In this document: positions 56,052 to 64,000 of the stretch, in pieces | How positions within the stretch are numbered: position 1 is the stretch's first letter | Layout: each line of letters starts with the position of its first letter | Source of the DNA: Styela clava | Taxonomy: Eukaryota > Chordata > Ascidiacea > Stolidobranchia > Styelidae | DNA length: 64,000 nt | NCBI RefSeq assembly: GCF_964204865.1 | Contig: NC_135263.1 | Coordinates: forward strand, 10,895,426 to 10,959,425 | Reading direction: 5' to 3' | Notes under the pieces: generated by a model | Databases searched by the model: none | Seen by the model: only the letters and a program-made list of their open reading frames with translations | Told to the model about the DNA's origin: nothing | Position numbers and translations under genes: made by a program

Positions 56052-59000
56052 CATTCGGATGTCGATTACTGGTAATTACAAAATGCTATGGGCCGTGAAA
56101 CAGAACCCAACCCAATGTCACAAACGGAGCCGGAAAGGCTCATTTAATAAATTTGTTTCCGAGATTCACTTTCTATGTAAGTCCATTTAAAGCGGAAGAA
56201 AGGGTATCCGCTGTGACATGTGTTGCGCGCACTCGCTCTTAATTGGCGAGAGATAGTGTTTCAGTCAATGAACTATTATACGGATTACGGAAATACACAT
56301 AAAGGGATTGATATTAATCTTCAAGAGTAGGATTATATGCAATAAATTATAATCAGTGTTTTTATTTATATTGCCAAGTGGACTACGCATATCAAATTTC
56401 TTCCAGACGTCGAAAAATTCAATGTCGCAACGTCTAAATACAATTTTTGACGCTTTGCTAAAATACACATTATCCTCAAAACGGCGTTAGTTCAATAAGG
56501 CGCAATGCGTTCTATACGTAAACGTTCGCGGATTGGCTTGACTTGCTGATCTTTCTTAGAGGAAAGATATAAACTTGTTTAAAATGAAGACTCCGTCATG
56601 TCTGTGAAAAGTATTGAATGCAAGTTATGGGCGAGGCTTCCAGGCGACGTCCGAAATTTGACGTGAAGTGCATAAGTCTTAGCCAATAGGCTCTAGAATT
56701 GGTTTAATGCAAATTTACCAATGTAATGATTCGAATTATATATATGCATCGACGGATATTAACCAGTAAATACATCACAGATTGTAATTAAAAAAGGTAT
56801 CGAATCTGAAAATCTAATTTTGCCGCCACCTTAAAATTAACTATAGTTCACTTTAACTTGCAAATGCACTGCCGTTGTACGCAGAATTGTTAAAAAGATT
56901 ACGTTTGTACAATAAACAATGCTGGATTGGCAGCACGGGGTCAGAAAATGCATAGATCAGAAGAATGACAGAAATTCTCGGGGGATTCCAGTAAATACGG
57001 ACGAATTTTTCACAAATAATTACGTAGCTGTTTGGAGAAAACGTCATTTATTTGATAAATTACACTGAAAAAAAATTTCAGCATTTCTTGCAAAAATAAT
57101 AGGGTGTAGCATGACCGGGGATTGCGTGATTTACAGAAATCCTTTTGTTTTTGTCTTACTACACGCTAACAGTTCTGGACGCGGTGCAGAACGGACTAAT
57201 TTTCCAGTAAGTTGATGGAGTAAACCCAAGTGTAAAATTGAGTGAAACGAAATCACATTACCAGTCCCTGAACAGGAGTGGCGCGAGCGCGAGGAAGCCA
57301 CGCGTCTCTCGTGCTCTGACAGATGCGTGTTTGATTATGACGTCACATTATGAAATTATTTCTCAGCGGGAAAAGAGCTATAATCGCGAGATGACACCGC
57401 AATCTCGTTAGGTGGTAAATTTTAAATGTATTTGTCTACTTTTTGTATGGTCACAGTATGAATACATATGGTGTAACCATTTTCACAACTCCTTTGAATG
57501 AGAAGTCAGCACTTCAGCAGAGATTTCACGATTACACAAAAAGTTAGAAGTTATAGGTATAAATGATTAATATATTATAGATCTTAGTTTATTCGATGAA
57601 TACCGTTTGAACAGCCCTAATTGATTTTAATTAATTTCACACCAAAGCTTTTGTTACAATATACTTTGAAACAATAGATCTATTTTTGTTCTCACCTTAA
57701 ATATCTGACTGACTAAGACTAAACTGACTAGATCACAAGCTTGATTTCTACCGTATGCGAATAATGCTAATTACTTCTGCAAAGGTTTTATTTTTAACGC
57801 CGATAATAATTCACGAATTGTTCCTATGTTAAACCTTACAATAACAAAAATTGTATTTTCTGTAGCTAGAATATAGCCTTCATACTCAGATTAGCGAGCA
57901 TCAATTTAACAATGGGTGACCAAAGCATGAGTTTTAACAATATATATACTGAATATCTGCAAAAGAACAATTATTCGTTTACGATCTTTTACGCCCTATT
58001 TTTAATTCATCGTTTATTTTCTTTGACGATATCTATTTTGATTAGTCTAATTCTTTCATCTCAGTTATTCCAGAATATGTCTTTCAAGTAAAGCTTGAAT
58101 TCACACATCTCTCACTAAAATTTCCAAAAATAGTATGACACCTAAAGCAGAGTTGCGTTTGTGAATGGGAAAATATTCACAGAAAAAAATTCCACATCGA
58201 TATCCCGAAAACGATATTACAATCGACTAAACGGAGAGTTGTAGAATATTAATGAGAACAAAATTCATGTATCGACTATTAAATCCGAATTACTATTGTT
58301 CCGGGTCTTTATTGCATTGAATTTGAGTTTAATTCGATTAGGATTTTCTTATCATCATAGACAGATTAATTCGGTTATGCTTTGCAATAAACGTTGCCAC
58401 TGTCTGTAAATAGTTAAAATACGCAAATCTGATAAAAAAAAATGTTTTCTGACTACTTATTATGCTATGCAGATATTATGATTAGTATTGGTGACGGAAT
58501 GCAACTTGTATGCATTGGGTGGTTGTTTACAATCGTGAATGTTACATACATCAGCGGAAAAATGAGAGTGAAATATATGATATTAATCAAGCAGATTGTT
58601 TTTTCTGCTCCGGCAGATATTGAACATAAAGTTGGTTGATGGTGCCACTGTGAAACGTAGATGTTTTGTTGGTCACTCCTGAAATGCAATTTAAAAAAAA
58701 CGAGTTGGAAATCAATATACTGAAAACGAATAATCTTTTCTCAAGGATAAGTGATCAATGACCATGTGATCTATGTTATTTGCACGTCATGAGCGTTTTG
58801 GGGTAAATTATTCATGACAAAATATTGTTTGCATCGTTGAAACATATGGTTTGCACATGGTTTTCGTCACCATTTTTATTGCACATCGTATGCCTTTCGT
58901 CTTATATATAATCGTCCTCTTAACAGGTGGTTTGCCAATACCAATATTGCACATCCCTCCTAGCTTTATAAACACTTTTGTATTTTACGGTATCTCATCC

Positions 59001-60650
59001 ACGCACATACTTTTTGCAAATGCCGGCTCATTGCAAATGTGAAATATTTTTATTACTGAGATATAACATTAAATTATACACATTAGTGAGAGATGTCTGT
59101 ATGGCAGACCAATATTACCTGCCACACAGTCATTAAATTTTTAGACCAATGGGTGTGATAATTGGTATCAATCTCACCACAATAAAACATAGTTTAAAAA
59201 CATGTTAGATAATTACGACGAAATAATTTCCATAAACATTATTGAGGGAAAAGGACGATGGCAATAGGGACAATAGAGGTTGGTGTCGATAATCACAAGT
59301 TATTTCTAAACTTCTCCCCGACAGAGCATGATGTTACGTCTCATCAACCGTCTGTTCTGAACGGTGCAATTTCGCTGTCGGTTTACCACATGTCCAGTGA
59401 ACACCTGACGAGTTCGATTATAACGTTAACTAATCACCAAATGAATGGTTCGAGACGTTGTGGCAATTATTGTCAAATAAAACTTCCTTTTCCACTTTTA
59501 AAATATACACTCCAAACAAACATATATACAATGTGCGTGATTGTCGGAAAGGCAGTCTATTTATACGAATTAGTACATAGTACATATACTATAAGTCAAA
59601 TTTTCAGTTATTGAAATGATGCGCATATTTACCTGATATCATTGCTGCACACGCTTTCCCATAACCCTTGCAATTTAACCATTGGTAATAATCCAAATCG
59701 CATAACATTAATTGAAAAACTAGGCAAAATTTCAATTGAAAACCAGACCTCAAGTACAATAAATTGGGCAAGTTTTAGCAAAGAGTCGCAGGTGATTCTT
59801 TTTTTATTGAACAATTCCAAAAACAAATCTTCATTCGATCTCCCGATAGATAAATGAACAATATGAGAACAATATCCTCCGATATTTATATCTTTCATTC
59901 GAGACAAATAACTCAACTTTTGGTACATTATAAGCTTGCAATTTGAACAAAGTCATGAATGAAAAAATACTTATTAAAAATTAAAATAGTTCCCACGATA
60001 GGTCCCGGCCTACTACACCCTATCTATATTTAATGAAGTCTTTAATGTCGAATGGAATTTTCAATATAAATGTACCGCAGTCCCAAAAGACCATTAAAAC
60101 TTGTACATAATTTAGCAAAATTCTCACCTCACACGGATTTGGGGCTTATAGTACATCCCCATAAAAATAAAATTCTGACGTATCCTGAATATCAGATGAG
60201 CTCTCTAACGCCACCATGTCCACATTATAAACCCGCCATTTTTGTTGTTATTTATACTTGATATTAAGTGCGAGGCTATATTTTAGAAATTTCTGTCAGC
60301 ATAAAATATTCCTAAAAAATTGCAAGACATATCGCACCATCAATAATCAACAGCCGTCTTCCGATAAATGTCTAATTTCACCAACAGGAGGGAGTTCTGT
60401 TGATTGGTAGCCCATATCAAAAAATTTCCCTTCATTTTTACTTTATCAATCACGAAGAAGCTTCATACACATATAGGTAGATACTGAATTTACATCCTAA
60501 AGATGTTTTATCCAGGAGCTTGTGTCCCAAGTGTTTACTCTAGAGTAGTATATAGTCAAGTATACATACATATACAGAAACAAATCTGGACTAAATATCT
60601 GCATCGATTCAATTGAGTCAATTGTCCATTAAAAATACCATAGGCTACTT

Positions 60651-60653
<3 letters not shown>

Positions 60654-60682
<29 letters not shown>
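60654..60682. repeat. (TA)n microsatellite
   Basis: About fourteen uninterrupted TA units. Confidence 0.95.
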
Positions 60683-60686
<4 letters not shown>

Positions 60687-62310
60687 CATGCGTAGCCAAT
60701 ACATTACTATTATGATAAGCTGGTAAAAATTTAAAATACTTATAATGTTTTACTTATTTTACTGAGCTCCAGGAGTGACAAGATATTGGGAAGGTTGCAT
60801 GGTCAGAAGGAAATTAGTTGCATGCTGAAAAACCTCACATATTTTTAAAATGTTATCAGAATGTGTTGTCCTAAAAGACTTTAATACTGAAATAATTTGA
60901 GTGGTTCAAATGATAGTCTTTTGAGTGTATGTTTGTGAGCCCCCGTGAGTATGATATGTCTATATCTATATGTAAGTTTTACTTTCACGTGTTAATAATG
61001 GATTTTTCTGATATTTCTAGCAGTGTGTTCTGTTCGTGCAACCCTGTTAAATAATTGATGAATTCCCATTTTCGCTCCTCCTTTCTCTTTCAATGAGTAA
61101 CATCGCGCGTTCGATCCATTTTTCAATAGAAGAAATTGTCAGCCAACGAAGATGTAAAAAGCAACAAAAATATTCACAACTAGGAACTGTGACACGCTAT
61201 TCATTAGGGATCTCCATCTCGTTTTAAAATAATAATAATAAGCAGTCCAGTTTGCAAAATTAGAGGTATGCATAGGTTTACTAAATAAGAGATCAGAAGG
61301 GAAACAATAAGATCGTCGTCCAAAAAATCCATTAATCGTGAACTTCCCAACCTAAACATTCTTAAAGCTCTCATGTTTTCTCTTTCATTTCGTTTACTGA
61401 GCTCACGAGATATAGAATATATATGAAAAATGTTTGAATCCTCACAAAGTCAACCATGTTTTAATCTCGTTCTTTTTGAATGAAACGAATTCAAGTCGAA
61501 AAATGTCACAATACATGAAACATAAACAACATAATATATTACACCACACCCACAGATATAATGAATGCGGTTCAAATCTTTAGAGAAATTGCAGATATAA
61601 AATTTTTGAATCGTTGTACATGATTATGCCAAGGGTACACATTGCGGGCGCGATTCTCCGATAAGTATATGGAAGTAAAAATCGATGTAAACCTCATATA
61701 AATTGTAGCCATGTTCCCCAGAGTGCAAACCAGAGAATGTGCGCTCTTCAGTACATTTTTTGAGGTTTTACGTTAATCCAGTGCAAGAATGAACATTCCC
61801 CTTTCTCGCTAAATTAGGTAAGTAAAGCTATACCAGACAGACCTCTCAGAACTTAACATTTTTTGTTGTATTAATACAAGGATTCTACCTGTTTACAAAC
61901 TAACTTTATTATTTTTGCACTAATAATTCAAGATTCCAGCGATCAGATTATGAAAATAAATTGCCAAAATTTGGACGTCAATTCAATATGATTACCACAT
62001 TATTTTGGATTTTTAACCGTTAAAAATGTCGCGACTAAAATTAAGTTTTTTAATTAATAAAAGTTTTAAGTAATATTGTGATATAATTTTAAGATTATAA
62101 GTTGAAATTCTTTTTTTTTTTTTGACAAAATAAAATTCATCCATTTGGGGAAATTTCTTCCAGCCATGAAGGCAAAGTTTCTTAAAAGCTTCTATGACGT
62201 AATAAAAGATATGGTAATTATTTCCAAACAATTAGAATATCGCATCAAAAATAAAATTCAATTAATTTTAAATAAAAATTCACTATATTGGCGAAGTGTT
62301 GACGATGCAG

Positions 62311-64000
62311 AGCAATTACAATATAATATCCCATGTCGGATCCGGGACTTTTGGAAAGGTGAGGCCTACTTTATAGGAATATAAACAGAAGGATGAATGC
62401 GTACATATTGTCTTGAGCGTGATGATATACTTGTTGAGCTCGCTATAGCTACTAGTAAAATAAAATTTTAATTCTGAAAGAAAATCACAATCTTATAAAT
62501 GTTTTTAAATGCAAGAACTTGTAGAACGAAACCGCTCGTTCCATTCCAGCACGTCTCATTATGATGGAAAACAGTCTAACACACGAAAAAATTATTTCAC
62601 ACAGGTTTTCAAATGTAAACATGTCTCTAGTGGAAGACTCGTAGCAATAAAAGAACTTGTGAGAGACAAATTTCGTGAACAAGTACTTCTAAATGAAGTG
62701 GACATATTAAAAAAACTCACGAGAAATGGAATTCAAGAAAATAACTTTATCATGCAGGTTGTTATTTCAATATGATACTAGAACCTAATCCATCACGAAT
62801 TCAATGTGCGCTCTTCGCGTGGTTGTCGTATAACGCTTCAATGTGAGTATTTTTGGTCAAAACATACGCAAAATGTTTATAATTTTCAAACAGATATCAA
62901 TTAAATAGAAACATTTGGCATGATGATTGAAATATGAACTATGAAATTATTTTTATTGATGTGATGAGTGATATTTCAATTACGTTGCAGACCTTGGATA
63001 TTATTGAAGAACCATCCAGAACTTGTCTCGTGTTTGAATTACTAGATAAAAGCTTGTATCAGTTGATGAAAGAAAGGAAATTTCTTCCATTACCATTTTA
63101 CGACATCCGCATCATTGCTTATCAGCTCTTTAGTGCCCTACAGCGGTAAGTGTAAAAAATTGCACGAATGTGGTGGAGGGCTGATGCACAGCATTTTATC
63201 AAAATAAATTACAAACTAATGAGAGTTATTTTATTTTTATTAAGATTATTTGAATTGAGCTTGTTGCATACTGATATAAAGCCAGAGAACATAATGCTAG
63301 TTGATCATAGAAAGTGGCCGTTTAGAGTGAAGATAATTGACTTTGGATCTGCAAGTAGATTGAGCACGGCCAGGATTTATAATGCGCCATACATACAAAG
63401 TCGGTTCTACAGGTTGTTTTATGTTTAAATATATATTTATCATATTGTCATTAACCTACAAATATCCGTTAGAAATTTCGTACATACTCTTACGAGAATT
63501 TAGATCAATATCAAATATTTAAATGAATAAAATAATTAGGAGGAGTATATATATATACACATATATTGTACGCGAAGGACAAATGAATGTATATTCTTTA
63601 TTCAAAAAATAAATTTCATAATATTTCTCAATTTTTATTTGGCACTTAGACATAGTAAATGCAGTACATTAAAACTTTTTGTCGATCTTGTCCAATGAGA
63701 ACACTTCGAATAGGTTTACCGAATAAATATTACTCTTATTGTATAGCTTCCATGGCGGATTCATCAGAATTATATATCTACATGCCTACTAATTAGTTCA
63801 AGATCTACCTCATAGAATCAAAATGTTGGTGCTGATCTTTTAGTTTTAAAATGTTTTGTAAAATTGAAAATACGAATATTTTGTCGTACCACAAAGTAAA
63901 TTAAACAACTAGAGTCTCATAGATTATTTCTTCACTGTAGATCACCTGAAATACTTATTGGAAGCAGTTTTTCCGAAGCAATTGATATGTGGTCTGTTGG
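62311..64000 (+). CDS. HIPK-like CMGC protein kinase, N-terminal part of the catalytic domain
   Basis: HIPKs are dual-specificity kinases acting mostly in the nucleus on transcription factors and stress signals. Exons: 62311-62358, 62605-62757, 62991-63145, 63245-63412 and 63941 to the window end, all in phase. The glycine loop VGSGTFGKV, the VAIK lysine, the alpha-C glutamate in [52 protein letters not shown] and [10 protein letters not shown] follow the HIPK order; ENIMLVD, the SEAIDMWS block and CLVFELL favour HIPK over DYRK and CLK. The catalytic loop reads HTD where HIPKs usually have HAD. The activation loop has a few extra residues before YIQSR. The 5' limit is uncertain: 62311 assumes an AG acceptor, but ATG 62306 is in frame just upstream and the frame stays open somewhat further. 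The C-lobe lies beyond the window. Confidence 0.88.

Larger units (their letters stand above)
53819..62310. other. 8.5-kb apparently non-coding region between POU4 and the kinase
   Basis: POU4 is transcribed leftward and the kinase rightward, so this holds the POU4 upstream region. About 54430-54740 is clearly richer in C+G and CpG than its surroundings and may be POU4 promoter or 5' UTR. Other contents are a diverged tandem duplication (55827-56051), a TGACGTCA at 57338-57345 and an (AT)n run (60654-60682). The longest open frames (133 codons at 54269-54670 minus, 118 codons at 59258-59614 plus) carry no domain I know. Confidence 0.5.

Noticed and set aside
57338-57345. TGACGTCA palindromes at 57338 and at 23865
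   Set aside because: One is intergenic and one is deep in an OBI1 intron. Neither is near an inferred start site, so only the copy at 26077 was annotated.
59258-59614. 118-codon ATG-initiated open frame on the plus strand
   Set aside because: Single exon, no known motif, and no neighbouring splice or polyadenylation signals pointing to a gene.
63245-63412. Assignment of the kinase to the CLK family because of HTD
   Set aside because: The flanking [25 protein letters not shown] and SEAIDMWS blocks follow HIPK, and the CLK signature around the activation loop is absent.

Overview
This is AT-rich eukaryotic DNA. It has multi-exon genes with GT-AG introns of about 0.1 to 2.6 kb, hAT-type and tRNA-SINE repeats, and no bacterial features. 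The encoded proteins (RagC/D, OBI1/RNF219, SLC10A7, TTC29, class IV POU, HIPK-like kinase, GALNT3/6-like) form an animal gene set. Strong likeness to vertebrate proteins, OBI1 included, combined with a compact AT-rich layout suggests an invertebrate deuterostome, possibly a tunicate. The taxon is an inference with low to moderate confidence. Exon limits below were assembled by hand from splice signals, reading-frame continuity and remembered family sequences; no alignment program was run.

Layout: (1) 909-2879 (+), last four exons of a polypeptide GalNAc-transferase, with a hAT-type element in its last intron. (2) 2880-6836, intergenic, with a hAT MITE flanked by a perfect 8-bp target duplication, a tandemly duplicated hAT-end sequence and a SINE. 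(3) 6837-12145 (+), complete RagC/RagD GTPase in 8 exons. (4) 12189-15871, non-coding gap between convergent genes. (5) 15926-26029 (-), complete 14-exon OBI1/RNF219 ubiquitin ligase. (6) A 452-bp divergent promoter containing a perfect TGACGTCA. (7) 26482-30875 (+), complete SLC10A7 in 9 exons. (8) 32100-37772 (+), complete TTC29 in 10 exons, with a consensus RFX X-box about 105 bp upstream. (9) 37773-50221, about 12.4 kb with only weak, unassigned coding hints. (10) 50222-53818 (-), POU4 (Brn3) transcription factor in 8 clear exons plus a proposed tiny last exon. (11) 53819-62310, about 8.5 kb of apparently non-coding DNA. (12) 62311-64000 (+), start of the catalytic domain of a HIPK-like kinase, cut by the window end.

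The most notable signal is gene order rather than a new enzyme system. OBI1, SLC10A7, TTC29 and POU4 lie next to one another here. In human, as I recall the map, POU4F1 neighbours OBI1 on 13q31 while POU4F2 sits between SLC10A7 and TTC29 on 4q31. The window therefore looks like the unduplicated ancestral neighbourhood from which two vertebrate POU4 loci were derived. The genes do not form one pathway: they cover O-glycosylation, mTORC1 nutrient sensing, replication-origin ubiquitylation, a Golgi/ER carrier-like protein, sperm/cilium motility, sensory-neuron transcription and kinase signalling. Their linkage may reflect regulatory constraint around POU4. I found no convincing previously undescribed system.
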